Assembly (NCBI RefSeq): GCF_934924865.1
Contig: NZ_OW235315.1
Coordinates: 2,294,001 to 2,358,000 of the forward strand
Source of the DNA: Tepidibacter aestuarii
GTDB lineage: Bacteria; Bacillota; Clostridia; Peptostreptococcales; Peptostreptococcaceae
Reading direction: 5' to 3'
Length of the DNA: 64,000 bases
The position numbers and the translations under genes are program-made. The notes under the pieces are model-generated. The model ran no database searches. It saw only the letters and a list, made by a program, of their open reading frames with translations, and was not told the DNA's origin. Below are positions 1 through 9,273 of this stretch, piece after piece. Every line of letters starts with the position of its first letter. The stretch's first letter is position 1.

Positions 1-416
<416 letters not shown>

Positions 417-445
417 ATAATACAACTTTTAAACTAAATTGTCAA
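417..445 (-). promoter_or_regulatory. Sigma-A promoter of the leuS leader
   Basis: Perfect TTGACA (440-445), a 17-base spacer and TATTAT (417-422), read leftward. The -35 box lies inside the last codons of rsfS, so leuS has its own promoter embedded in the upstream gene. Confidence 0.8.
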
Positions 446-785
446 TATCTACGTTTGGTGCATCTTTCCATAATCTTTCTAAACTATATACATCCCTCTC
501 ATCATCATGGAATATATGTACTACTACATCTCCATAATCAAGAAGTATCCATCTTGATGTATCTTGTCCTTCCTTTGATATAACACATACGTCATTCTTC
601 TTAAGCTCATCTTCTACATTATGAGCTATAGCCTTTACTTGTCTTTCTGATGATGCACTAGTTATTATAAAATAATCAGCAACAGAAGATATTTTACCAA
701 CATTTAGAATAATCGTATCTTCTCCTAATTTATCATCTATAGCATCGTATGCTACTTTTACCATTTTTTCAATATTTTCTATCAT
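429..785 (-). CDS. rsfS: Ribosome silencing factor RsfS (Iojap/YbeB family)
   Basis: A 118-residue protein, normal length for RsfS. The family binds ribosomal protein L14 on the 50S subunit and blocks subunit joining when nutrients are short. Family signatures seen include DYFIITSASSERQVKAIA (about residues 37-54), EGQDTSRWILLDYGDVVVH (72-90) and the FHDDERDVYSLERLW tail. An AGGAGG site precedes the ATG. The gene directly follows the LCP gene. Its 3' end carries the promoter of the leuS T-box. Confidence 0.95.
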   Translation of the reverse strand: MIENIEKMVKVAYDAIDDKLGEDTIILNVGKISSVADYFIITSASSERQVKAIAHNVEDELKKNDVCVISKEGQDTSRWILLDYGDVVVHIFHDDERDVYSLERLWKDAPNVDIDNLV

Positions 786-1991
786 TTAATTTCCTCCTCG
801 AATGTCTTTACCTATTAACACTATTATATCCATATCTTTATCTTCAAGCTTAGATTTGTCTTTTTTCAACTGGCCTTTTCCTATAATCTTTTTTATTTTT
901 TCAGCTTCTTCTTTTTTAGTATCATAATATATTATAGTCTTAGGATTATTAAAATCATCAGCATTGCCCACTGTATCTGGTTTTAATCCTTGACGTGCAA
1001 GCTTATTAGAAACGTCTGTTGCAACTCCAGATAAACCTGAACCATTAAGCACGGCAATATCTAAATCTGTATTATTTTGATTATTATTAGCATAATAGAG
1101 CTCATTTACTAATTTATTTATTTTATTATTATCAGGATTGTAATAAGATATTCCGTTTATATACATAGCAGTTCCTGGAACAACTTCTTTTCTTATATTA
1201 TTTATATCTATATTTTTAGCTTCCATACCAAGTGATGCCATTTCAGATACACTCATATCAGTATCTACATACATATTAAAAGTATCTATATAATCTTTTA
1301 TTCTAAATATAGATGATGCACTTAGAACCTTTTTAGCTAGAGCGTCCATAAATTTCTGTTGTGACTCTATTCTACCAAGATCTTGATTAGCATATCCCTT
1401 TCTAAATCTCAAAAACTGCATAGCCTTATCTCCATTTAAGACCTGAGTTCCTTTTGAAAGGTTTATGTGAAGAGGTGGAGTAGCGTAAGGATCATTGTAT
1501 TTCATATTCATAGGAACATAGACCTCAACTCCCCCCACATCATCAACTGTCTTATAAAGTGCTTGATAATCTACTTTAACGTAATGATGTATAGGTATTC
1601 CTAAAAGATCTTTAGAAGCTTGAACAGATAATTCAACTCCTCCATATGCGTGTGCAGCATTTATTTTATCATACCCTTTTCTACCTCTTATCTTAACTCT
1701 AGTATCTCTTGGTATTGATAATATTGATGAATCACCTGTTTTAGGGTCCATACTCAAAACCATCATAGTATCAGTTCTAATACCTTTTTTATCTCCATTT
1801 AAGCTGTCAACCCCAAGAAGCAGTACATTAACTCTCTCTTCATCTCCAGGTACAGTTGTAGGTACTTCATCAGGCATTGGGATTTTTACTAATTGATCGT
1901 TTTCTTTAGCTACAATAAGATATAAACTCGTTCCAAATATCATGCTAAATATAACGAAAAAAACTATAAAAATTTTAAAAAAGTGCTTCAA
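786..1991 (-). CDS. LytR-CpsA-Psr (LCP) family cell-wall glycopolymer ligase
   Basis: About 401 residues. A short cytoplasmic start and one hydrophobic N-terminal segment (residues 4-25) anchor an extracellular LCP domain. That domain is recognised by LLLGVDS, GIRTDTMM, SIPRDTRV, the KINAAHAYGG stretch and FLRFRKGYANQDLGRIESQQ. A C-terminal LytR_C-type domain follows (IAVLNGSGLSGVATDVSNKL, about 310-400). LCP enzymes move teichoic acids or capsule polymers from undecaprenyl carriers to peptidoglycan. The start is probably the TTG at 1991, because the GGAG motif is well spaced for it and abuts the alternative GTG at 2000. The gene follows yqeK closely. Confidence 0.9.
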   Translation of the reverse strand: MKHFFKIFIVFFVIFSMIFGTSLYLIVAKENDQLVKIPMPDEVPTTVPGDEERVNVLLLGVDSLNGDKKGIRTDTMMVLSMDPKTGDSSILSIPRDTRVKIRGRKGYDKINAAHAYGGVELSVQASKDLLGIPIHHYVKVDYQALYKTVDDVGGVEVYVPMNMKYNDPYATPPLHINLSKGTQVLNGDKAMQFLRFRKGYANQDLGRIESQQKFMDALAKKVLSASSIFRIKDYIDTFNMYVDTDMSVSEMASLGMEAKNIDINNIRKEVVPGTAMYINGISYYNPDNNKINKLVNELYYANNNQNNTDLDIAVLNGSGLSGVATDVSNKLARQGLKPDTVGNADDFNNPKTIIYYDTKKEEAEKIKKIIGKGQLKKDKSKLEDKDMDIIVLIGKDIRGGN

Positions 1992-2002
1992 AGTTATCAC
2001 TC

Positions 2003-2578
2003 CTATATTTCATTTAATTCTCCAAGTAAAAAGTTTCTAGCTTCAATAGTTCTAGGATGAATAATCTTTCTTATAGAAATAACGTATTTTATAGTATTGT
2101 CAAATGCCATAAGTAAAGCCTCATCTAACCCTTCATTATAAGCTATATTTCTAAGTTTATCGACTCCATCATAATTTCTATTTGGTTCTATAAAATCCGC
2201 TAAATATATTATTTTTTCAAGTTTACTCATGTTTTTTTTACCTGTTGTATGATATGTTATAGCTGATAATATGTCATTGTCATAGACGCTAAATTCTTCT
2301 TTACATAAATAAGCACCTATTTTTCCATGTGCAAGCTCAGTCTCTTTTTTTTCAATATCATCTAATAATATATCATATTTTTGGACTAAATGTAATACTT
2401 CTTCCTTGTTTAGACATTTTGCGCAGTCATGTAACAGAGCTGCTACCTCTACTTTTTCTATATCTTCTTTGTAAATATTAGCCAATCGCTTAGCACTTTC
2501 AACCACTCCTAGTGAATGTTTCAGCCTTTTTGGAGTTATTGTTTTTTCTAAGATTTGTATCATCTCGTTTAATTCCAT
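2003..2578 (-). CDS. yqeK: YqeK family HD-domain hydrolase
   Basis: A 191-residue HD-domain protein. Members of this family cleave diadenosine tetraphosphate symmetrically in Firmicutes. It opens MELNEMIQILEKTI. Visible metal-site elements are RLKHSLGV (first His), ALLHDCAK (the HD pair), HGKIGAYL and the conserved YHTTGKKNMSKLEKIIYLADFI... region. The ATG at 2578 is chosen because GGTGATATT gives it a ribosome binding site, while an upstream in-frame start at 2623 has none and would run into nadD. It lies between nadD and the LCP gene, the usual order in Firmicutes. Confidence 0.93.
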   Translation of the reverse strand: MELNEMIQILEKTITPKRLKHSLGVVESAKRLANIYKEDIEKVEVAALLHDCAKCLNKEEVLHLVQKYDILLDDIEKKETELAHGKIGAYLCKEEFSVYDNDILSAITYHTTGKKNMSKLEKIIYLADFIEPNRNYDGVDKLRNIAYNEGLDEALLMAFDNTIKYVISIRKIIHPRTIEARNFLLGELNEI

Positions 2579-2582
2579 AATA

Positions 2583-3263
2583 TCACCTATATAAATTATT
2601 TTTATAAATATATTTTTCCACATTTTCAGGCAGTAAATACTTAATAGACTCTATTTTTTTTATTCTTTCTCTCAAATCAGTGGAAGATATATCGAGAGAC
2701 GGAACATATATATTAAGTATGTTAGCATTGTATTTTTGTTTTAATTGATCTATTTTTTGATTTACTTCATCACACTCTATTCCTGGTCTTGTTGCTCCAA
2801 CAAACGTAGCTAATTCGAAGTTTTTATCGAGATACTTCCAACTATCTATATCACATAACGCATCAGCACCTGTTATAAAGAATATTTGAGAGTTTTTATA
2901 ATTTTCTTTTAACTGTTCAAGAGTATCTACAGTGTACGTCATACCATCTCTTTTTATTTCAATATCTGATGTTTCAAAATAAATATTACTCATAGTAGCA
3001 ATCATAGTCATATTGTATCTATGTTTTTTATCTATGATTTCTTTTTTAGATTTATGAGGTGGATTTCCAGATGGCATAAATATAATTTTATCTAAATCAT
3101 ATCTATTTCTTACCGCCTCTGCTGTTGCTAGATGTCCATAATGAATAGGATTAAAAGTACCTCCCATTATACCTATTTTTTTCAGATTTGTTCTAGTATG
3201 TAATGTTTTTGATTTTTTCTTATTGATAATAATCGCTTTTTTTAAAATATCACTTACATTCAT
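2583..3263 (-). CDS. nadD: Nicotinate-nucleotide adenylyltransferase
   Basis: Transfers AMP from ATP to nicotinate mononucleotide in NAD synthesis. The catalytic start is plain: GIMGGTFNPIHYGHL (residues 31-45) holds the GTFNPxHxGH nucleotidyltransferase signature. IFMPSGNPPHK and the SSTDLRERI motif near the C-terminus are also typical. The ATG at 3263 has an AGAGGTG site, which gives an unusual basic N-terminal extension of roughly 27 residues before the conserved core. A later start is possible but no better site was seen. Four bases separate it from yqeK. Confidence 0.93.
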   Translation of the reverse strand: MNVSDILKKAIIINKKKSKTLHTRTNLKKIGIMGGTFNPIHYGHLATAEAVRNRYDLDKIIFMPSGNPPHKSKKEIIDKKHRYNMTMIATMSNIYFETSDIEIKRDGMTYTVDTLEQLKENYKNSQIFFITGADALCDIDSWKYLDKNFELATFVGATRPGIECDEVNQKIDQLKQKYNANILNIYVPSLDISSTDLRERIKKIESIKYLLPENVEKYIYKNNLYR

Positions 3264-3440
3264 TTAAACACCTCTTTTATATTACTAACCTACATATTAT
3301 ATAATATTTCTTTTTAAAATTAAAGATATATAAATCAATTTAACAAGTTTAAGCTAATATGCATCTATAATTATATTATTCACCAAAACTTTGAAATTCT
3401 ATAAAATATTAATACAATATTATTTTCGGAGGTTGATAAT

Positions 3441-4697
3441 ATGAATTATAAAGCTACAGAAATCAAACAATTACAATCACTTTTAAAAAAATTATCCTAC
3501 GACCCCGGACCAATAGATGGCATATTAGGATCTCAAACTCAAAGTGCGCTTGAACAGTTTCAAATTGACAACAACCTAAGCCCAAGTAAGGAATTAGATT
3601 CTCAAACATATGAAGCTTTACAAAAATATCTTCTTGGCTATCAGGAGTACACAATAAAACAAGGAGATACACTTTCTAAAATAGCAAAAGATTTCAACAC
3701 TACTGTAAACTCTATATTAACAGCAAATCCCAATATAAGTTTAAATAACATAAAAGAAGGAGATATTATTGTAATTCCATATAACTTCGATATAGTTGAT
3801 ACTAATATAGACTATACCTATGATATTTTAGAAAAAGATTTAGAAGCTTTAAAAAAGAGATACCCCTTTATAGAAGTATCTAATTCTGGAAAAAGCGTTC
3901 TTGACAAAAATCTATATTCAGTTAAACTAGGAAATGGACCTAACAAGGTATTTTTTAATGGATCTCACCATGCTATTGAATGGATAACAACTCCTCTTTT
4001 AATGAAATTTATAGAAAACTTTTCTAAAGCATATTCTAAAAACAAGACACTAAGAGGTTATAATCCAAGAGATATTTGGGAACAAAGTACAATTTATATA
4101 ATGCCTATGGTAAATCCAGATGGAGTAGATTTAGTTTTAAATGGACTCTCAGAAGATAATCCTTATTATGATGATTTAATAAAATGGAACAATGGCAGTA
4201 CAGATTTTTCTAAAAATTGGAGTGCTAATATTAGAGGAGTTGATCTTAATCATAACTATGATGCTTCTTGGGAATTATCAAAAGAGGCAGAAGCTTTATA
4301 CGGAATTACAGGCCCTGGACCTACAAGATACTCAGGAGAATATCCAGAATCAGAGCCAGAGTCAAAGGCAGTTGTAGAATTTACTAGAGCTATAGATCCT
4401 AGATTAGTTCTTGCTTACCACTCTCAAGGAGAAGTTATTTACTGGAACTATATGAATATGGCTCCACCGGAATCCAAAGACATAGGAGAGTCTTTTTCTG
4501 AAGTTAGCGGATACCTTTTAGATGAACCTTATGGAATCACTTCTTATTCCGGATATAAAGATTGGTTTATAGAAGAATATAAACGCCCAGGATACACAGT
4601 AGAAGTTGGAAAAGGAGTAAATCCACTTCCTATATCTCAGTTTGATAAGATATACAACGATAATGAAGAACTGTTGTTATTAGGTTCTGTTATATAG
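3441..4697 (+). CDS. M14-family zinc carboxypeptidase with peptidoglycan-binding and LysM domains
   Basis: A 418-residue cell-wall hydrolase resembling gamma-D-glutamyl-L-diamino acid endopeptidase I. Domains in order: a peptidoglycan-binding repeat (residues 5-65), a LysM repeat opening YTIKQGDTLSKIAKDF (72-115), and an M14 metallopeptidase domain (about 125-418). Metal and catalytic residues visible are SHHAIEW (His and Glu), AYHSQG (third ligand) and the TVEVGKG glutamate near the end. There is no signal peptide, as in other ENP1-type enzymes associated with spores or recycling. An AGG-type site precedes the ATG. The gene diverges from nadD and is followed by recX 30 bases downstream. Confidence 0.9.
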   Translation: MNYKATEIKQLQSLLKKLSYDPGPIDGILGSQTQSALEQFQIDNNLSPSKELDSQTYEALQKYLLGYQEYTIKQGDTLSKIAKDFNTTVNSILTANPNISLNNIKEGDIIVIPYNFDIVDTNIDYTYDILEKDLEALKKRYPFIEVSNSGKSVLDKNLYSVKLGNGPNKVFFNGSHHAIEWITTPLLMKFIENFSKAYSKNKTLRGYNPRDIWEQSTIYIMPMVNPDGVDLVLNGLSEDNPYYDDLIKWNNGSTDFSKNWSANIRGVDLNHNYDASWELSKEAEALYGITGPGPTRYSGEYPESEPESKAVVEFTRAIDPRLVLAYHSQGEVIYWNYMNMAPPESKDIGESFSEVSGYLLDEPYGITSYSGYKDWFIEEYKRPGYTVEVGKGVNPLPISQFDKIYNDNEELLLLGSVI

Positions 4698-4727
4698 TTT
4701 TTTAACTAAACAAAAAAGGATGATTAT

Positions 4728-5363
4728 ATGCCAAAGATAACAAAAGTAGAAGAACAAAAGAACACAGATAGAGTAAACATTTATGTAGATGATGAATTTT
4801 TTATGGGAGTATATAAAGATTTAGTCTATACTCTACAACTAAAAAAAGGAAATACAATAGATAAAGACTCTATTCAAAAAATAATAGATGATGAGATGTA
4901 TCTAAAAGCTAAGAATAAAGCCTTAAATATACTATCTAGATCATCTCAATCCGAAAATAATATAATATACAAACTTTCAAAAAATGAATTCGATGAAAAA
5001 ACAATAGAGAGAGTTCTAGATTTTTTAAAAAAATACAAATTTATAGATGATGAACATCTAGCAAAAAACATAGTAAAAGATAAAGTGAATATAAATAAAT
5101 ATGGCAAAAACAAAATCAAACAGACTTTATATTCAAAGGGAATTGATAGTTCAACAATAAATAACGCACTTGAATCTGAAATAGATGATGATAAAGAATT
5201 TAAGAATGCGCTTTACCTGGGAAATAAAAAATACGAAAAAATAAAGAACGAGGATAAAAATAAAGTATATCGAAAGTTATCTAGTCACCTTACTTATAAA
5301 GGATTTGATTATGATACCGTAAGAAAAGTAGTAAACAAAATCATGAATACTGAATTTTATTAG
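4728..5363 (+). CDS. recX: Regulatory protein RecX
   Basis: A 211-residue RecX-type modulator of RecA filaments, somewhat longer than the usual 150-residue enteric form but normal for Firmicutes. The three-helix repeats are recognisable: ALNILSRSSQSENNIIYKL (about 64-82), VLDFLKKYKFIDDEHLAKNI (about 94-113) and KNKIKQTLYSKGI (127-139). The GGATGATT stretch before the ATG acts as the ribosome site. It follows the M14 peptidase on the same strand and ends in its own terminator, so the two probably share a transcript. Confidence 0.9.
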   Translation: MPKITKVEEQKNTDRVNIYVDDEFFMGVYKDLVYTLQLKKGNTIDKDSIQKIIDDEMYLKAKNKALNILSRSSQSENNIIYKLSKNEFDEKTIERVLDFLKKYKFIDDEHLAKNIVKDKVNINKYGKNKIKQTLYSKGIDSSTINNALESEIDDDKEFKNALYLGNKKYEKIKNEDKNKVYRKLSSHLTYKGFDYDTVRKVVNKIMNTEFY

Positions 5364-5390
5364 GGATAAAAGTTTTTTCTTTTATCCCTT
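5363..5390 (+). terminator. Terminator after recX
   Basis: GGGATAAAAG, a six-T loop and CTTTTATCCC. The stem begins inside the recX stop codon. The tail is T-rich but short. Confidence 0.75.
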
Positions 5391-5411
5391 TAATTAATTC
5401 TTTTAAACTTA

Positions 5412-6353
5412 TTACATATTTAACTTTTCGTAAATTCCTTTTCTGTATTCATCAACTTCATCAGTTAATTTAAACTCGTTCTTTTCTAATATTTCTATGT
5501 AAGTTTTAACAAGTTGTCCAAACGAACTTGCTTTATAATCAATACTTAAATAGCTTGCCTTAGCCTTCTCATTCATAGTATCAGCCTCATCTTGATTCAT
5601 TGAATAATCAAAAACAGGAGTATTATTTGCTCCATATAAATATGACATTACATAATCAAGATAAAGCGGTTTTATTACTTCTACTTTTTCAGATTTTGGG
5701 TAATCATGAAGGAATTTTTCACTTGCTGCAAGTCTTTTATATACCTCATCCCATGAAATAACAACTTCTCCATCATCCATTAAAGGTTCTTTAGATTCCA
5801 TAGCAACTATATTTAAATAATCTGCAATTTCTTCAGTCACATATTCACTATATTCATTCTTTAAAAATTCATAATCTTTTATTAAATCATACATTCCTTC
5901 AGGAGCTATAAGTTTATATCCCGACTTTTTAGCTACAGTTAAAAACTCTTTTAATTCTTTACTTTCTATATTGTAGCTTTCTAACTTATTTAAATCAACA
6001 AAATAATCTAGTTTTTGTAATTCCTCTTTAATATCGTCTGAAAAGAATTTGTACATGCGTTCACCTTGAACTTTTTCTATACCTAGAACAAGTTTAGAAG
6101 CATTCTCTTTAGACATTGTATCAATATTATTGTTTACGAATTTCATTACCTCTATCTCACTCATATCACCTTCAATTAGCTTTTGGAATTCATCCATAAT
6201 CCTGCTTTGCTCTTCTTCTGATTTTTTAGCAAATTCACCAGCAACTTCTTGCTTAATTTCTTCTTTATTTTCAACTGCACTTTGTTGCTTTACACAACCT
6301 GTAAATAATAAAGTAGCACATATAACAGGTATTAACTTCTTTTTAATTTTCAT
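5412..6353 (-). CDS. Putative lipoprotein of unknown function
   Basis: A 313-residue exported protein. The signal peptide MKIKKKLIPVICATLLFTGC is a clear lipobox (LFTGC) with Cys20 as the lipidated residue. The mature part is acidic, helical and rich in Glu, Lys and Leu, with no cysteine and no motif I can name. It is a single gene, convergent with recX, and has weak context. It may be an envelope factor, but no function should be assigned. Confidence 0.75.
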   Translation of the reverse strand: MKIKKKLIPVICATLLFTGCVKQQSAVENKEEIKQEVAGEFAKKSEEEQSRIMDEFQKLIEGDMSEIEVMKFVNNNIDTMSKENASKLVLGIEKVQGERMYKFFSDDIKEELQKLDYFVDLNKLESYNIESKELKEFLTVAKKSGYKLIAPEGMYDLIKDYEFLKNEYSEYVTEEIADYLNIVAMESKEPLMDDGEVVISWDEVYKRLAASEKFLHDYPKSEKVEVIKPLYLDYVMSYLYGANNTPVFDYSMNQDEADTMNEKAKASYLSIDYKASSFGQLVKTYIEILEKNEFKLTDEVDEYRKGIYEKLNM

Positions 6354-6490
6354 TAATCGACTCCCCCAATCATTTGTTTTTTTAAACTACAATCACATCA
6401 AAATAGTATATCATTTTTCTAAATCAAATAGTTAAAAAATGAATTTAAAAATTATATTATTTCCTATAGAGTAAAAAAGGATTTACTCCT

Positions 6491-6886
6491 TTAAGTAGAT
6501 TGATTTAAACTCTTAAAAGTTCTTATAACAGCATAAATATCGACAAACACAAATGCTACACAAAAGAATGTACCAATAGCAATTGTTATTTTAGATAAAC
6601 CCCCATCTATAACAAGAGGAAGAAACATTCCCATTATTGTATAGAAAGGAACCTTTATATTTAAACTGCTCATAGCATACTTTTTACTTAAAACTTTTAA
6701 ACATATTCCCAACACTAATAATATAGGTACACTTAATATAGGTATTGCTAAAAACTGAGTTCCACAGGATTCGTACCACGGAAGATTTTTATTCAATGAT
6801 GTATAAATCATTAAAGAAAATCCCATAACAACAATATATAATGAATTCAATACTATATATGTAATACTTTTTATTTTTTCTTTCAT
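6491..6886 (-). CDS. Small polytopic membrane protein
   Basis: A 131-residue protein with four hydrophobic segments (about 8-28, 45-62, 78-92, 98-120) separated by short loops. No family was recognised. The ATG is preceded by a GGAGATAG site. It stands alone between the lipoprotein gene and the yhbY terminator, inside the block of genes that interrupts the usual yhbY-nadD adjacency. Confidence 0.65.
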   Translation of the reverse strand: MKEKIKSITYIVLNSLYIVVMGFSLMIYTSLNKNLPWYESCGTQFLAIPILSVPILLVLGICLKVLSKKYAMSSLNIKVPFYTIMGMFLPLVIDGGLSKITIAIGTFFCVAFVFVDIYAVIRTFKSLNQST

Positions 6887-7002
6887 TTTTACTATCTCCT
6901 CTATTTAGAATCCTTGCAACCATAGTGTAATTTTACACCATAATTGTAAAAACGTCAAGTTATATACATCCTACTTCTCATAACCCTTCTAAATATAGGC
7001 AT

Positions 7003-7043
7003 GATAATACCCGTATTAATTTAAAATCAATACGGGTATCATT
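7003..7043 (-). terminator. Hairpin after yhbY
   Basis: An inverted repeat with the arms AATACCCGTATT and AATACGGGTATC, 13 bases past the yhbY stop. The T tail is weak, so this may stabilise the transcript end rather than be a strict intrinsic terminator. Confidence 0.55.
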
Positions 7044-7055
7044 TATAAGATTTCA

Positions 7056-7349
7056 TTATTTAGGTAAATCTATTTTAGGATTTTCAATATTTTTCTTGTA
7101 TATAGTGAATTTAGAACCTATAGCTTGAACAAATTCTCCTCTTACAGCTTCTGCTACTGCATTTGCAGCTTCCTTTGTATCAAGTCCACTATTTTCAAGT
7201 ACTGTAACCTTAACTATCTCTCTAGCTTCTAAAGCATCTTCTAATTGGCTTAAAAACGCTTCTGTAACTCCTTCTTTACCAATTTGAGTTATAGACTTTG
7301 TTTTATTTGCCATAGCCTTTAAATAAGATCTTTGTTTTCCTTTTAACAT
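7056..7349 (-). CDS. yhbY: Ribosome assembly RNA-binding protein YhbY (CRM domain)
   Basis: A 97-residue single CRM-domain protein associated with maturation of the large ribosomal subunit. Family features seen are MLKGKQRSYLKAMANK at the start, QIGKEGVT, a lysine-rich helix and RGEFVQAIGSKFTIYKKN near the end (the usual VQVIGxxxVLYR). The ATG at 7349 is chosen over the in-frame start at 7379 because GGTGGAGG lies directly before it. It follows obg by 13 bases and is clearly cotranscribed with it. Confidence 0.93.
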   Translation of the reverse strand: MLKGKQRSYLKAMANKTKSITQIGKEGVTEAFLSQLEDALEAREIVKVTVLENSGLDTKEAANAVAEAVRGEFVQAIGSKFTIYKKNIENPKIDLPK

Positions 7350-7362
7350 AATATCCTCCACC

Positions 7363-8640
7363 CTACTCGTAGTATTCAAATTCTAAGTCATATAATCTAA
7401 CTGTATCTCCATCTTGCGCACCCATATCCTTCAACCTTTGGAACACGCCTTTCTTCTCCATTATTTTCTGGAAGTATTGAACAGATTCCATATCTTCAAA
7501 GTTAACAGAGTATAAAAGTCTTTGAAGAGATTTTCCTTGTATTACGAAAACTCCATCTTCGTTAGTTATCTCTATTTCTTCTTTCTTAGGCTTTACGTCC
7601 TCTTCTTTTAACATTTCCTCTTCCGATACTAATTCTATATCTTCTGTCTCTTTTACTATAGTGCCTGCATAACTTATTACCTCATCTATACCTTCTCTTG
7701 TAGCAGCAGACATAGCAAATACCTTGTATCCTCTTTTTTCAATTTCTTCTTTAAATGTTTCATAATTCTCTCTAGCTTCAGGTATATCCATTTTATTTGC
7801 AACTACTATTTGAGATCTAGTAGTTAGTTTGTCGTTATATAATTTTAATTCTTCATTTATTTTATCAAAATCATCTATAGGATCTCTACCTTCTATTCCA
7901 GACACATCAACTATATGAATAAGCACCTTAGTTCTTTCAACATGTCTTAAGAACGCATGTCCAAGTCCTGTTCCTTCATGAGCTCCCTCTATAAGCCCAG
8001 GAATATCTGCAAGAACAAAAGAATCTCCAAATTTAGTTTGAACCACTCCTAAATTAGGCTTTATAGTAGTAAAATGATAGTTTGCAATTTTGGGTTTAGC
8101 CTTTGTTACAACAGATAAAAACGTTGATTTACCTACATTCGGGAATCCAACCAACCCAACATCAGCTATCATCTTAAGTTCTAATATAATCCATCTTTCT
8201 TGTCCCTCTTTACCAGCTTCTGCAAAGCTTGGAGCTTGTCTTATAGCAGTTGTAAAGTGTGTATTACCTCTTCCTCCAGATCCACCTTTAGCAACGATAG
8301 CACGGTCTCCATGGTTTCTAAGATCTGCTATTATAAGGTTTGTCTCCTCGTCTCTTATCAAAGTTCCTGGAGGGACTTTAAGAACCAAATCTTCCACAGA
8401 CTTACCATGCATTCTTTTCTTTTTTCCATCTTCTCCATTTTCAGCGCTATACTTCGTCTTATATCTAAAGTCCATCAGTGTTCTTAAACCTTCATCGACT
8501 TCAAATACAACGTTACCTCCGTTACCACCGTCTCCTCCAGCAGGCCCTCCAGCCGGAACGTATTTTTCTTTTCTAAAAGCAACCGCTCCATTTCCACCTT
8601 TTCCAGATTTAACGAATATCCTAGCTTTATCTATAAACAT
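7363..8640 (-). CDS. obgE: GTPase Obg/CgtA
   Basis: A 425-residue essential GTPase for 50S assembly and stress control. Domains in order: the glycine-rich Obg fold (residues 1-157, with KGGNGAVAFRKEKY and GGPAGGDGGNGG), the G domain (GFPNVGKST P-loop, DIPGLIEGA, NKMD, SAATREG) and a C-terminal OCT domain (about 335-425). The ATG at 8640 is six bases after GGGTG. A GTG at 8649 is also in frame but overlaps that site. It follows the Spo0B-like gene, the same order as spo0B-obg in Bacillus. Confidence 0.97.
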   Translation of the reverse strand: MFIDKARIFVKSGKGGNGAVAFRKEKYVPAGGPAGGDGGNGGNVVFEVDEGLRTLMDFRYKTKYSAENGEDGKKKRMHGKSVEDLVLKVPPGTLIRDEETNLIIADLRNHGDRAIVAKGGSGGRGNTHFTTAIRQAPSFAEAGKEGQERWIILELKMIADVGLVGFPNVGKSTFLSVVTKAKPKIANYHFTTIKPNLGVVQTKFGDSFVLADIPGLIEGAHEGTGLGHAFLRHVERTKVLIHIVDVSGIEGRDPIDDFDKINEELKLYNDKLTTRSQIVVANKMDIPEARENYETFKEEIEKRGYKVFAMSAATREGIDEVISYAGTIVKETEDIELVSEEEMLKEEDVKPKKEEIEITNEDGVFVIQGKSLQRLLYSVNFEDMESVQYFQKIMEKKGVFQRLKDMGAQDGDTVRLYDLEFEYYE

Positions 8641-8652
8641 TCTTATCACCCT

Positions 8653-9207
8653 TTATTCAAGCTCAATTTCATATATCAGATAACCTTCTTCAATAATAAT
8701 TTCGGTAATATCTGAATCAAGCTCTTTTTTTATACTTTCAATGTCTTTTAAATATTCAAGAGCAACTTTCAATATAAAACAATCTGATGTTTCTTCAATA
8801 TAAATTATATATTCTTCAAATTGGCTATTATTATTCATATAATTAAATATTACATCTAATGCTCTTTCCATATATGTTAAGCTTTTTGATAATTCTTTGT
8901 TTTTAAAGTTTTCTCTTTCAGCATTTGTATATATTTCAAAATCTATATTAAGCCCTTTAGACAGGCACTGTTTTAGTTTTTTTTCAATTATAAAATATAA
9001 GTCCATGCAACTTATATTTGAAATTTTAGATTTAATAGATGCTTCTTTTCTAACTTTGTTTATATATTCAACAGCTTCATCTATTTTATTAAGTTTTATG
9101 TACCCAAATATTATCTGTATTTCATTCAAAAAATCATGTCTTTGTTGTTTCAATAAATCATCTATTAAATTCCAGTATTTTAAATCCGAGTCATTAATTT
9201 TTTTCAA
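8653..9207 (-). CDS. Spo0B-like phosphotransferase/histidine-kinase-type dimerisation protein
   Basis: A 184-residue protein starting at TTG after a strong GAGGAGG site. The sequence KQQRHDFLNEIQIIFGYIKL (about residues 20-39) carries the RHDxxN phosphoacceptor signature of the Spo0B/SpoOB_a domain, with His24 the expected phosphorylated residue. The rest looks like a degenerate ATPase-type half, as in Bacillus Spo0B. In Bacillus this protein moves phosphate from Spo0F to Spo0A. Most Clostridia are thought to lack that relay, so the substrate here is unknown. Linkage to obg supports the assignment. Confidence 0.8.
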   Translation of the reverse strand: MKKINDSDLKYWNLIDDLLKQQRHDFLNEIQIIFGYIKLNKIDEAVEYINKVRKEASIKSKISNISCMDLYFIIEKKLKQCLSKGLNIDFEIYTNAERENFKNKELSKSLTYMERALDVIFNYMNNNSQFEEYIIYIEETSDCFILKVALEYLKDIESIKKELDSDITEIIIEEGYLIYEIELE

Positions 9208-9273
9208 ATAAAGCCCTCCTCATATTAAGTTATAATTATGTTATTCTACTAACTGAAAGGGCAATCCTCTTTT

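Noticed and set aside
8090..8683. Long rightward reading frame opposite obg
   Set aside because: It is the reverse-strand shadow of the conserved Obg sequence, with proline-rich low-complexity translation.
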